A DNA stretch of 13,319 bases from an uncultured Thermoanaerobacterales bacterium (GCA_949840475.1 CATKXA010000018.1:1-13319), one strand, 5' to 3'; counted from the stretch's first letter, positions 1 through 6,142 are shown. A program made the numbers and translations. The notes: generated by a model from the letters alone, not told the origin.

Positions 1-987
1 CAAAAAAATGCACAAAATATTACGCAAATAGAAACAGAACTAACTACTTTTATAAAAAAGACAGCTGAAAGTGAACGTGATTTCACTAAAGCACTTAATA
101 ATATTTATCAAAATGTTATCGCTATAAAAAAACTAGAAGAGGACATTTTTAGGCTAGAAGATTTATTAGAGAAGGAAAGCAAACAGGCGAATACATTAAA
201 AGTAAAGCTAGATGACTTTTTTGTAAAATTCAATATTGATAGCAAATTGTGCTATAGCGACAAACTTAATATTTTAAAGCAGGCTACAGAGTATTTGCCA
301 AAACTCACGCAAGAAAAGCAAGCTGTTTTAGTCAAGTTAAAGCAGCTTAAGGAAAACTTAATTACTGACGGCTCAGCTCATGATTATGACATCAATGACC
401 TGCAAGCAAAGCTAAGGGAATATCAAGTGAGGCTTGATGAAATTAAAGAACAACGAAACAATAATATAAACAGACTTAATCAAATCAATGAGCAGGCGAG
501 CGAGTTAAAGGATTATGAAAATCAAAGAGATTTTTATCAAGAAAAAGTTAAGGCATTAGAAAATGAGAATAAGTTGTTAGAGCTAACTAAAAAGTACTTA
601 AACGATGCTAGTGATGCACTTACTAGTAAGTATTTACAGCCAATGAAAAATAGTCTTATTAAATATTTAAATTTGCTAACAAATGTGCAGTACGATAATT
701 TGAACCTTGATACTGAATTTAATATTAGTTTTGAAGAGTTTGGTAATTTACGAGAAACTGGGTATTTGAGTAAAGGCTATTTATCTGTTGTGGACCTTTG
801 CATCAGGTTTGCTCTTATTGATGCATTGCTCGAAAGAGAGAAGCCGTTTATTGTGCTTGATGACCCATTTATTTATATGGACGAGCAAAAGATAAAAAGT
901 AGCACAGTTCTTTTAAACAATATCTCAAAGAAGTATCAAATTATTTATCTTGTTTGTCACAAATCAAGAGAAATTGCTGTTAAATAA
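1..987 (+). CDS. Rad50/SMC/YhaN-like coiled-coil ATPase, C-terminal part (5' end outside window)
   Basis: The frame is open from the first base, so the gene enters from upstream; 328 codons are visible. A TTG at 247 is not a credible start because the same coiled-coil pattern continues upstream of it. Visible residues 1-200 are Lys/Glu/Gln/Leu-rich coiled coil. The C-terminal ATPase lobe follows: an ABC-type signature region (YLSKGYLSVVDL, residues 255-266), a Walker B strand (FIVLDDPFIYMD, 283-294) and an H-loop (LVCHKS, His 320). The order and spacing match the C-terminal half of Rad50/SbcC/YhaN-type ATPases, in which Walker A lies at the far N-terminus. Family members act in DNA end processing, often with an SbcD/YhaM-like nuclease partner; any partner here would lie upstream, unseen. 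The signature reads LSKGY rather than LSGGE, closer to the YhaN-like branch. The exact family is inferred. Confidence 0.8.
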   Translation, partial: QKNAQNITQIETELTTFIKKTAESERDFTKALNNIYQNVIAIKKLEEDIFRLEDLLEKESKQANTLKVKLDDFFVKFNIDSKLCYSDKLNILKQATEYLPKLTQEKQAVLVKLKQLKENLITDGSAHDYDINDLQAKLREYQVRLDEIKEQRNNNINRLNQINEQASELKDYENQRDFYQEKVKALENENKLLELTKKYLNDASDALTSKYLQPMKNSLIKYLNLLTNVQYDNLNLDTEFNISFEEFGNLRETGYLSKGYLSVVDLCIRFALIDALLEREKPFIVLDDPFIYMDEQKIKSSTVLLNNISKKYQIIYLVCHKSREIAVK

Positions 988-1009
988 AAAGTGGCGTGAG
1001 CCACTTTTT
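986..1009. terminator. bidirectional intrinsic terminator between convergent genes
   Basis: A perfect 10-bp stem (AAAAAGTGGC pairing with GCCACTTTTT) has a GTGA loop. It begins inside the stop codon of the upstream ATPase gene and ends 10 bases before the stop of the minus-strand kinase-like gene. T-runs on both strands let it terminate transcription from either side. Confidence 0.85.
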
Positions 1010-1019
1010 GTTTTGTAAA

Positions 1020-1571
1020 TTATTTTTTAGTTATTTGTTTAATGTAGTTGTTAATTTCTTTTTTGAAAGTCTTAACTGATCCATTATTTAGAATGTAGTG
1101 GTCAGCTATACCGATTGGGCCGCCCTTTTCAATATTTTCAATCTCAGAATAATCTCTGCTCATACTAGTTTCTTCGTCCATTGGTCTAAATTCTCGTACC
1201 TTCAATCGGGCTCTTCTTAGTGGTGCGTCCGTAGCTATGCAAAGTACTGAAAAGGCGTCTTTAAATTTTTCTTTAATAATTTTATACTCACTCCACGAAT
1301 ACATACTTTCAATTACAACATTTGAAATGGCATGAGCTCTTTCAATCTCTGGCAAAAATATTTTAGCATAAATGCCTTTATCGCCACTTGCTCTCAAAGC
1401 CTCGCGAGTTTTACGTTCATTCTCTTCGTTTATTTCTAAACCAAGCTCTTTCATTTTTATAAATGTAGCTTCGCCAAAATAAATTTTGTGAAAGCCCTTT
1501 TTTACAAACTCGTCAACGGCAACGCTTTTACCGCTACCACACATTCCAACAACTGCAATTATCTTATTCAT
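1020..1571 (-). CDS. small P-loop nucleotide-kinase-like protein (UPF0200 / dephospho-CoA-kinase-like)
   Basis: This is a 183-residue protein. The N-terminal strand leads into a Walker A loop, GMCGSGKS (residues 9-16). The next segment (about 35-60: FGEATFIKMKELGLEINEEN) resembles the GDxIRxEAxxRGLxPTxEN pattern of UPF0200 proteins. A basic lid-like region carries several Arg (RRARLKVREFR, about 118-128), followed by RDYSEIE and an ADHYILNNGS strand. In nucleotide kinases the last is the base-binding end of the fold. The overall order fits the adenylate-kinase/dephospho-CoA-kinase fold group, best the UPF0200-type branch, better known from archaea. The substrate cannot be read from the sequence, and authentic CoaE proteins differ in their core motifs. 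The ATG at 1571 is preceded by AAAGGAG at good spacing. The gene is monocistronic, convergent with the ATPase gene and divergent from comF. Confidence 0.7.
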   Translation of the reverse strand: MNKIIAVVGMCGSGKSVAVDEFVKKGFHKIYFGEATFIKMKELGLEINEENERKTREALRASGDKGIYAKIFLPEIERAHAISNVVIESMYSWSEYKIIKEKFKDAFSVLCIATDAPLRRARLKVREFRPMDEETSMSRDYSEIENIEKGGPIGIADHYILNNGSVKTFKKEINNYIKQITKK

Positions 1572-1578
1572 AGTTTTT

Positions 1579-1583
1579 CTCCT
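1579..1583 (-). promoter_or_regulatory. ribosome binding site of the kinase-like gene
   Basis: On the minus strand this reads AGGAG within AAAGGAG, 7 bases before the ATG at 1571-1569. It supports that start. Confidence 0.8.
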
Positions 1584-1594
1584 TTATATACTTG

Positions 1595-1624
1595 ATTATG
1601 CTAAATATTCACATTATTTGTCAA
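1595..1624 (-). promoter_or_regulatory. sigma-A-type promoter for the kinase-like gene
   Basis: On the minus strand a consensus TTGACA -35 box (1624-1619) is followed by an 18-base spacer and a CATAAT -10 box (1600-1595). This lies about 24 bases upstream of the start codon. The -35 is perfect and the -10 matches five of six positions. Confidence 0.6.
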
Positions 1625-1663
1625 CAAATACCTTAAAAGTTTTTAAATTGATAAAAAGTTTAG

Positions 1664-1678
1664 TATACTATCTATGAT
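1664..1678 (+). promoter_or_regulatory. possible -10 elements for the comF-like gene
   Basis: TATACT (1664-1669) and TATGAT (1673-1678) are both good -10 matches, but no strong -35 is present. The nearest candidate is TTGATA at 1648-1653, 19 bases before TATGAT. Both elements lie so close to the start codon (1679 or 1685) that the mRNA would have almost no 5' leader. No Shine-Dalgarno sequence is visible before either ATG. Confidence 0.35.
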
Positions 1679-2422
1679 ATGAAAATGAGCGAAAAGATTA
1701 AAAGTGTATTTGAAAAACTTGAGAGTTTGCTTTTTACGCCACACAAGTGTATTTGTTGTTTACGTGAGTGTGACACAGATAGTAAGTATAGGCTGTGCTC
1801 AAGGTGTCAAGAAAAGATTAATTTCACAAAAGAGCATTACTGCTTAACATGTGGCGAAAGTATTGACGAAGCTTACGACTTTTGCTTAGAGTGTAAAGAT
1901 AGTGATTATCATTTTGATTTTGCACGAACAGTGTTTGCATATGATGAAATAAGTTCTAAAATTATACTAAGGTTTAAATTTGAAGGCTACAAAACATATG
2001 CGAAGCCTCTCGCACACTTGCTTGCAAATTATTATGCGTCAAGTGACATATTAGCGGACTGCATAACATTTGTACCAATGCTAAAAGAAAAGGAAAAAGA
2101 AAGAGGCTTTAACCAATCTAAACTGTTGGCATTAGAGCTTGGCAAAATAACAGGTTTGCCAGTGATAGAGTGTTTAGAAAAGACACATGCAAACAAGACG
2201 CAGTCATTGCTTTCAAAGAAAGACAGGTTTAAAAATGTTGAGGGCACATTTAAACTTATCAATAAGGAATATGTTAAGGGGAAGCAGGTTCTTATTATTG
2301 ACGATGTATTTACCACTGGTGCAACGACAAGTGAGTGTGCTAAACAAATTTACAAAGGAAAGCCGATGAGCGTGCAAGTTTTAACGCTCGCAAAAAGACC
2401 AAGTAATCATATTAAAGTATAA
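1679..2422 (+). CDS. comF: ComFC/GntX-like phosphoribosyltransferase-fold protein
   Basis: The protein has 247 residues, about the usual length of ComFC family members. The N-terminal third has paired cysteines typical of the family's zinc-binding module: Cys 24/26/27, 31, 40/43, then 55/58 and 69/72. A middle segment, FKFEGYKTYAKPLA, resembles the family's FKYxGxxxxA region, and a later one reads VPMLKEKEKERGFNQ. The PRPP-loop signature VLIIDDVFTTGAT lies at 204-216. In Bacillus and Haemophilus, ComF proteins support natural transformation, probably on the cytoplasmic side of DNA uptake. The gene is also kept in many non-competent clostridia, so a competence role here is not proven. The start is uncertain: ATG 1679 and ATG 1685 (third residue) are both possible, and neither has a visible ribosome binding site. 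Transcribed alone, ahead of secA. Confidence 0.88.
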   Translation: MKMSEKIKSVFEKLESLLFTPHKCICCLRECDTDSKYRLCSRCQEKINFTKEHYCLTCGESIDEAYDFCLECKDSDYHFDFARTVFAYDEISSKIILRFKFEGYKTYAKPLAHLLANYYASSDILADCITFVPMLKEKEKERGFNQSKLLALELGKITGLPVIECLEKTHANKTQSLLSKKDRFKNVEGTFKLINKEYVKGKQVLIIDDVFTTGATTSECAKQIYKGKPMSVQVLTLAKRPSNHIKV

Positions 2423-2472
2423 AATACCTTATATTTAGCAAAAATATGGGCTATATATCAGGCTTTTTGGTT

Positions 2473-2501
2473 TTTACTTTACATTTAAGTGAGTTTATAA
2501 T
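2473..2501 (+). promoter_or_regulatory. sigma-A-type promoter for secA
   Basis: TTTACT (2473-2478), a 17-base spacer and a perfect TATAAT -10 (2496-2501) lie 30 bases upstream of the secA start. An overlapping alternative, TTTACA (2478-2483) with TATATT (2501-2506), also has 17-base spacing. Confidence 0.6.
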
Positions 2502-2531
2502 ATATTATTACAAGATAAAAGAGGGAAAATA

Positions 2532-5201
2532 ATGGGACTTATTAAGTTTTTTGCGAATTTTGATAATAATAAAAGCATAAGAAAGCTTGAAAAAATAGCT
2601 TCTAAAGTTGAAGAATTATCTGCTTGCTATGAAGCAATGAATGATGAAACCTTAAAAAATCAGACATCAGTTTTAAAAGAAAGACTACAAAAGGGTGAAA
2701 CCTTGGACGATATTTTACCTGATGCCTTTGCTGTTGTGCGTGAAGCGTCTTATAGAGTTTTAAAGATGCGTCACTTCCATGTACAGATATTAGGTGGTAT
2801 TGTTTTGCACCAAGGTCGTATCTCAGAGATGAAGACCGGTGAAGGTAAAACACTTGTATCAACACTTCCTGCGTACTTAAACGCTCTTTCTGGGAAGCCA
2901 GTACATATTGTTACTGTCAATGAATACCTAGCTAAGCGTGACGCGGAGTGGATGGGCAAAATCCATAAGTTCTTAGGACTTAAAGTTGGCGTTGTTTATT
3001 CTAACCAACCGCTTGATGAAAAGAAGAAAGCTTATGAGGCAGACATAACATACGGAACAAACAGTGAGTTTGGTTTTGATTATCTTCGCGACAACATGAC
3101 CATGAGCAAAAAAGACATGATGATGCGTGGGCTTGAGTTCGCTATTATCGACGAGGTGGATAGCATACTAATCGACGAGGCGAGAACACCATTAATTTTG
3201 TCTGGCCCAACTGGCGAGAGTTGCGATGAGTATATAACTGCTTGCCGTTTTGCTAAAACGCTAAAAGAAAATGATGTTAGCATTGACGAAAAAAAGAAAA
3301 CCATTCACTTAACAGAAGAGGGTGTTGTTAAAGCTGAAAGATTTTTTAAGATTGATAATCTTAGTGATGTCAATAACACTCAAATCAACCACAATGTAAA
3401 CAACGCAATTCGTGCTCGCTTTATGATGAAACGCGATAATGACTATGTTGTTCGTGACGGCGAAGTATTTATAGTCGATGAATTTACTGGCCGTATAATG
3501 GTTGGTCGTAGATATTCAGACGGGTTGCATCAAGCTATTGAAGCAAAAGAAGGCGTAAAAATTAATGCAGAAAACAAAACGCTTGCAACTGTAACTTTGC
3601 AAAACTTCTTTAAAATGTATACTAAAATCAGTGGTATGACAGGTACGGCTAAAACTGAAGAAGGGGAGTTTAGGGATATTTATGGGCTTGACGTTGTTGT
3701 CATTCCTACAAACACTCCAGTGCAAAGAGTTGACGCTAATGATATCTTCTACTTTTCACATGAGGCTAAGCTTAAAGCTGTTTGTGAAGACATTAAAGAG
3801 AGCTACGAGAAAAAACAGCCAGTGCTTGTTGGTACTATAACTGTTGAAAAATCAGAAGAGCTTTCAAAAATGCTTAGACGCTTAAAAATCCCTCACAATG
3901 TATTAAACGCCAAAAACCACGAACGAGAAGCAGAAATTATTGCTCAAGCAGGTAGACTTGGGGCTGTTACTATTGCAACAAACATGGCTGGTCGTGGTAC
4001 AGATATTACGCTTGGCGGTAATGCTGAGTTTAAAGCAAAAGAAGCCATGAAAAAGCAGGGCTTTGATGAAAACATGATTGAACTTGCTTCCTCATACTTC
4101 GCTGTGAGCACAGAGGAAGAGCAAACTGCAAGAGATAAATATACCGAGCTTTTGAAAAAGTATAGTAAGGAAGTTGCTGAAGAAAAAGCTGAAGTTATTG
4201 CTCTTGGTGGTTTAAAAATAATAGGTACCGAGCGTCACGAATCTCGAAGAATTGATAACCAGCTTCGTGGTCGTGCTGGTCGTCAAGGGGACCCTGGTTA
4301 TTCTGTATTTTATATTTCTGCTGATGATGACTTATCTCGTGTTTTTGGAAGTGAGAGGCTAAAACGTATGGCTGCTGCTCTTAAGCTCGAGGAAGACACT
4401 TCAATAAACTGGAAATTCTTCTCTCGTAGCGTAGAAACGGCTCAAAAGCGTGTTGAAGGTAGAAACTTCTCTATAAGAAAACAAGTTGTTGAATATGATA
4501 ACGTGCTCAATCGTCAACGTGAAGAGGTTTACAAAGAGCGTAACAGAATCTTGGACGGGGCAGATGTGCATGACAAGATTTTAGAAATGATCAAAGAAGT
4601 TGCTGAACTTGCTGTGTATGAGTATGATAACGATAAAGAGCCAGACGAAGTTGACATTGATGGCTTTAATACGGAAATTGAAAAGCGATTGCTTGAGCCT
4701 GGCACAAACTTTATTACAGAGCAAGTGCTAAACAAATATTCAAGCCGAGAGCTTGCTGAAGAGATTTATACATTGGCTGCAGAGCGTTATGAGAACAAAA
4801 TTGCTGAAAACCAAGAAAAGGGTGTAAACTTCGGCGATGTTGAGCGTCATATACTATTAAGCATAATGGACCGCAAATGGATTGACCATATCGATGATAT
4901 GGATAACCTACGTCAAGGTGTTGGGCTTCGTGCGTATGGTAACAAAAACCCTATTACTATTTATCAAACTGAAGGATTTGACATGTTTGACGACATGATT
5001 AGCAGTATGCGTCGTGACGTTGCAAATGCTCTAATGGGTGTGCGTGTAGAAATTGCACAACCAACAATAAAAAAATCTAAACCTCTGCCAAGTTCTCGTC
5101 CGCAAGGAACAGTTGTAAACAAAGGTAAAGAAATAGGCAGAAATGATCCTTGTCCTTGTGGGTCGGGGAAGAAGTATAAGAACTGCTGCGGCAAATTTTA
5201 G
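2532..5201 (+). CDS. secA: SecA preprotein translocase ATPase
   Basis: SecA is the ATP-driven motor that pushes unfolded preproteins through SecYEG at the inner face of the membrane. The protein has 889 residues, within the normal range. The first motor domain has Walker A, TGEGKT (102-107), and the DEAD-type Walker B, IIDEVD (205-210), followed by the SecA-typical ILIDEARTPLI. A preprotein-crosslinking domain follows (about 220-370). The second motor domain carries TNMAGRGTDI (483-492) and the arginine-finger region QLRGRAGRQGDPG. Helical wing and scaffold domains follow, then a linker. The C-terminal SEC-C zinc motif has Cys 874, 876, 885 and 886 (DPCPCGSGKKYKNCC), which binds SecB and/or ribosomes in other bacteria. 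This tail marks it as the housekeeping SecA1. The ATG follows AGAGGG (2520-2525) at 6 bases. The stop codon lies inside the left end of the palindrome described downstream. No prfB follows, unlike in Bacillus. Confidence 0.98.
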   Translation: MGLIKFFANFDNNKSIRKLEKIASKVEELSACYEAMNDETLKNQTSVLKERLQKGETLDDILPDAFAVVREASYRVLKMRHFHVQILGGIVLHQGRISEMKTGEGKTLVSTLPAYLNALSGKPVHIVTVNEYLAKRDAEWMGKIHKFLGLKVGVVYSNQPLDEKKKAYEADITYGTNSEFGFDYLRDNMTMSKKDMMMRGLEFAIIDEVDSILIDEARTPLILSGPTGESCDEYITACRFAKTLKENDVSIDEKKKTIHLTEEGVVKAERFFKIDNLSDVNNTQINHNVNNAIRARFMMKRDNDYVVRDGEVFIVDEFTGRIMVGRRYSDGLHQAIEAKEGVKINAENKTLATVTLQNFFKMYTKISGMTGTAKTEEGEFRDIYGLDVVVIPTNTPVQRVDANDIFYFSHEAKLKAVCEDIKESYEKKQPVLVGTITVEKSEELSKMLRRLKIPHNVLNAKNHEREAEIIAQAGRLGAVTIATNMAGRGTDITLGGNAEFKAKEAMKKQGFDENMIELASSYFAVSTEEEQTARDKYTELLKKYSKEVAEEKAEVIALGGLKIIGTERHESRRIDNQLRGRAGRQGDPGYSVFYISADDDLSRVFGSERLKRMAAALKLEEDTSINWKFFSRSVETAQKRVEGRNFSIRKQVVEYDNVLNRQREEVYKERNRILDGADVHDKILEMIKEVAELAVYEYDNDKEPDEVDIDGFNTEIEKRLLEPGTNFITEQVLNKYSSRELAEEIYTLAAERYENKIAENQEKGVNFGDVERHILLSIMDRKWIDHIDDMDNLRQGVGLRAYGNKNPITIYQTEGFDMFDDMISSMRRDVANALMGVRVEIAQPTIKKSKPLPSSRPQGTVVNKGKEIGRNDPCPCGSGKKYKNCCGKF

Positions 5202-5323
5202 GTCATATAGCAACCGCTATGATTCGTAATTTCAAAAAATTCTAGACAGGGGAATATGCAAATATACCCCGTGCCTAGAATTTTTATTATTACTTTCCTA
5301 GCAATTACTCTATGACCTAAAAT
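5195..5323. repeat. 129-bp imperfect palindrome, MITE-like or large terminator structure, overlapping the secA stop
   Basis: The outer arms ATTTTAGGTCATATAG (5195-5210) and CTCTATGACCTAAAAT (5308-5323) are inverted repeats with one mismatch in 16. Further inward, GCTA (5216-5219) faces TAGC (5299-5302), GTAAT (5226-5230) faces ATTAC (5289-5293), and AAAAATTCTAG (5235-5245) faces CTAGAATTTTT (5275-5285). The whole segment can therefore fold back on itself. GCAA occurs immediately outside each end (5191-5194 and 5324-5327) and could be a 4-bp target duplication, although a match this short can arise by chance. The left end provides the TAG stop of secA. The element has no coding capacity. It may be a miniature inverted-repeat element or an elaborate native terminator; the sequence does not decide. 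Confidence 0.6.
5235..5285. terminator. bidirectional terminator between secA and the vanZ-like gene
   Basis: The stem has an 11-bp outer part (AAAAATTCTAG with CTAGAATTTTT), one A-C mismatch, a CA/TG step with one bulged G, and GGGG (5249-5252) with CCCC (5267-5270). The A/T outer arms give U-runs on both strands, so it can end both convergent transcripts. It is the centre of the larger palindrome. Confidence 0.75.
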
Positions 5324-5368
5324 GCAATTAAATTAACCTTAAGAATGAGCCTAAGATTTTATGCCTTG

Positions 5369-5392
5369 CCTAGCAGTCATTCTACGGGCTAA
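5369..5392 (-). repeat. degenerate second copy of the palindrome's right-end sequence
   Basis: This 24-base stretch matches 5297-5320 at 18 of 24 positions. Both copies begin CCTAGCA and end CTAA. Five of the six differences are transitions. The offset between copies is 72 bases. Seven bases of it also pair with upstream sequence: AGAATGA at 5342-5348 with TCATTCT at 5377-5383. It may be the remains of a second palindromic unit. Confidence 0.45.
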
Positions 5393-5417
5393 TTTATAGA
5401 GTAATAGACAATTTAGC

Positions 5418-5933
5418 TTAAAAGCTATAAAAGTGATAAAGTAAAGTTGCGATGCTTGCACCTAAACCGCAAAATAGTATGTCACAGATGTCGACAACTC
5501 TAAAGGTAAAGATTGTGGCTTGCAAGCTTTCTATTATTGTGGCAAGTAATGTGCCCAGGAAGAAGCTTATAGATAGTTTTGAAATAGTATTTCTATTAGA
5601 AAGCAGGCACACAAAGACTCCAACCGGAAAAGCAAGAGCTAGGTTAATTATAAAGTTATAGGCAGTAAAAGAGAGGGAAATTGTTGGACTTAATAGTTTA
5701 ATAGGATAGCAAAAGTTGAAGAAGATATACTTGCTTTCAATAGACACCTTTGAAAGTGTCAGCATTATGCAAAATACGAGGTAAAGGAATACAAGAGGCA
5801 AAAAGTTTAATTTTTGTTTATTATTTGTCTGATTAAAAAAAGTATGTTTATGTTGTGAGTTTAGTATCGCAGGTAAACATAAAAACAAGAACATATAAAT
5901 AAGTAAGAATAGTGGCAAGTAAACTTTTAGCAT
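5418..5933 (-). CDS. VanZ-like integral membrane protein
   Basis: The protein has 171 residues with five predicted hydrophobic helices: about 4-24, 43-62, 91-110, 120-141 and 146-168. The C-terminal half carries the VanZ-like pattern. A NLALAFPVGVF helix (canonical NIxLFIPFGF) is followed by IESLQ with Glu 135 and Gln 138, and then by RVVDICDILFCGLGA with Arg 145, Asp 148 and Asp 151. In canonical members the last segment reads RxxDxxDLxxNxxG; here Cys replaces the usual Asn. The family is named for VanZ of the vancomycin-resistance transposon, which gives low-level teicoplanin resistance, but most chromosomal members have no established function, so no resistance role is claimed. The ATG at 5933 follows AGGAG (5943-5939). 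The gene is monocistronic, convergent with secA and divergent from the aspS leader. Confidence 0.8.
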   Translation of the reverse strand: MLKVYLPLFLLIYMFLFLCLPAILNSQHKHTFFNQTNNKQKLNFLPLVFLYLVFCIMLTLSKVSIESKYIFFNFCYPIKLLSPTISLSFTAYNFIINLALAFPVGVFVCLLSNRNTISKLSISFFLGTLLATIIESLQATIFTFRVVDICDILFCGLGASIATLLYHFYSF

Positions 5934-5952
5934 GATTTCTCCTAAAAAATTA

Positions 5953-5981
5953 TTGACAAAATTTTAACGTCGCATTATAAT
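5953..5981 (+). promoter_or_regulatory. perfect-consensus sigma-A promoter of the aspS-gatCAB leader
   Basis: TTGACA (5953-5958), a 17-base spacer and TATAAT (5976-5981) match the consensus at all 12 positions. Transcription should start near 5988, only a few bases before the leader-peptide ribosome binding site. The mRNA would therefore carry about 160 bases of leader before aspS. Such a strong, apparently unregulated promoter fits control by attenuation downstream. Confidence 0.85.
5974..5979 (-). promoter_or_regulatory. -10 element for the vanZ-like gene, shared with the opposite promoter
   Basis: The 8-base palindrome ATTATAAT (5974-5981) reads TATAAT on both strands. On the minus strand it sits about 40 bases before the vanZ-like start, but the matching -35 region is poor, being only a run of T. 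The minus promoter is therefore likely to be weaker than the plus one. Confidence 0.4.
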
Positions 5982-6007
5982 AACTTTTAATTAGAGGAAA
6001 AAATATT

Positions 6008-6046
6008 ATGATGCATGTAAATAATAATGACAATAACGATTTCTAA
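6008..6046 (+). CDS. 12-residue Asn/Asp-rich leader peptide of the aspS-gatCAB operon
   Basis: The short ORF encodes MMHVNNNDNNDF and then TAA. AGAGGA (5993-5998) precedes the first ATG by 9 bases; the second ATG at 6011 is an alternative start. Codons 5-11 are AAT AAT AAT GAC AAT AAC GAT: five Asn and two Asp in a row, using both codons of each amino acid. The ORF begins about 20 bases after the predicted transcription start and is followed by an intrinsic terminator just before aspS. By analogy with the phenylalanine-rich leader of Escherichia coli pheST and the Trp codons of trpL, the peptide itself probably has no function. Its translation would instead report the supply of Asn-tRNA and Asp-tRNA, the products of AspRS and GatCAB encoded downstream. 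That role is inferred; the ORF, its signals and its codon content are directly visible. Confidence 0.8.
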   Translation: MMHVNNNDNNDF

Positions 6047-6081
6047 GACGCATAAATAATGGGTTTTTATTGTCATAATTA
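6022..6081 (+). promoter_or_regulatory. attenuator hairpin 1:2 containing the Asn/Asp codons
   Basis: Bases 6022-6036 pair with 6067-6081 at 14 of 15 positions; the only mismatch is A6026 opposite A6077. Arm 1 lies within the leader codons for Asn and Asp, and the leader stop codon is in the loop. A ribosome stalled on these codons would cover arm 1 and release arm 2. If the leader is translated to completion and the ribosome leaves, the hairpin can form. Confidence 0.7.
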
Positions 6082-6116
6082 GTGTATGTAAAATCAAACT
6101 TTTTGGCATAAAAACC
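6062..6116 (+). promoter_or_regulatory. candidate antiterminator pairing 2:3
   Basis: GGTTTTTAT (6062-6070) is exactly complementary to ATAAAAACC (6108-6116), nine pairs. The left part shares bases 6067-6070 with arm 2 of the preceding hairpin. The right part takes most of the terminator loop and the two C residues at the top of its 3' arm. The pairing is thus incompatible with both the 1:2 hairpin and the intact terminator. It is A/U-rich, so its stability is the weakest part of the model. Confidence 0.55.
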
Positions 6117-6133
6117 AAGAAGTTTTTTTCTTT
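6096..6133 (+). terminator. intrinsic terminator (attenuator) upstream of aspS
   Basis: AAACTTTTTGG (6096-6106) pairs with CCAAGAAGTTT (6115-6125) over 11 bp with one G-U pair and an 8-base loop. It is followed by TTTTCTTT (6126-6133). It lies between a perfect promoter and the aspS ribosome binding site, with no gene to terminate other than the 12-codon leader. This position is what marks it as an attenuator. Confidence 0.8.
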
Positions 6134-6135
6134 AT

Positions 6136-6142
6136 AAAGGAG
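6136..6142 (+). promoter_or_regulatory. aspS ribosome binding site, deciding the start
   Basis: AAAGGAG lies 5 bases before ATG 6148. An in-frame GTG at 6142 would overlap this site and is therefore rejected as the start. Confidence 0.85.

Noticed and set aside
247..987. TTG at 247 as the start of the ATPase gene
   Set aside because: The same frame is open to base 1 with matching coiled-coil composition, and the Walker A half of the protein would lie still further upstream. The gene is truncated by the window, not started at 247.
2032..2316. Minus-strand ORF inside comF, and the similar antisense ORFs inside secA, aspS, gatA, gatB and gerA
   Set aside because: All are shadows of strongly recognised genes on the other strand, with no ribosome binding sites or domains.
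2423..2472. Intrinsic terminator after comF
   Set aside because: CAAAAA and TTTTTG could form a weak 6-bp A/U stem around a long loop, but there is no GC-rich stem. I do not call it.
5195..5410. CRISPR array
   Set aside because: The repeats are few, inverted and imperfect, and there are no regularly spaced identical units.
5452..5661. Plus-strand ORF inside the vanZ-like gene
   Set aside because: It lies antisense to a convincing membrane protein gene, has no ribosome binding site, and has no recognisable domain.
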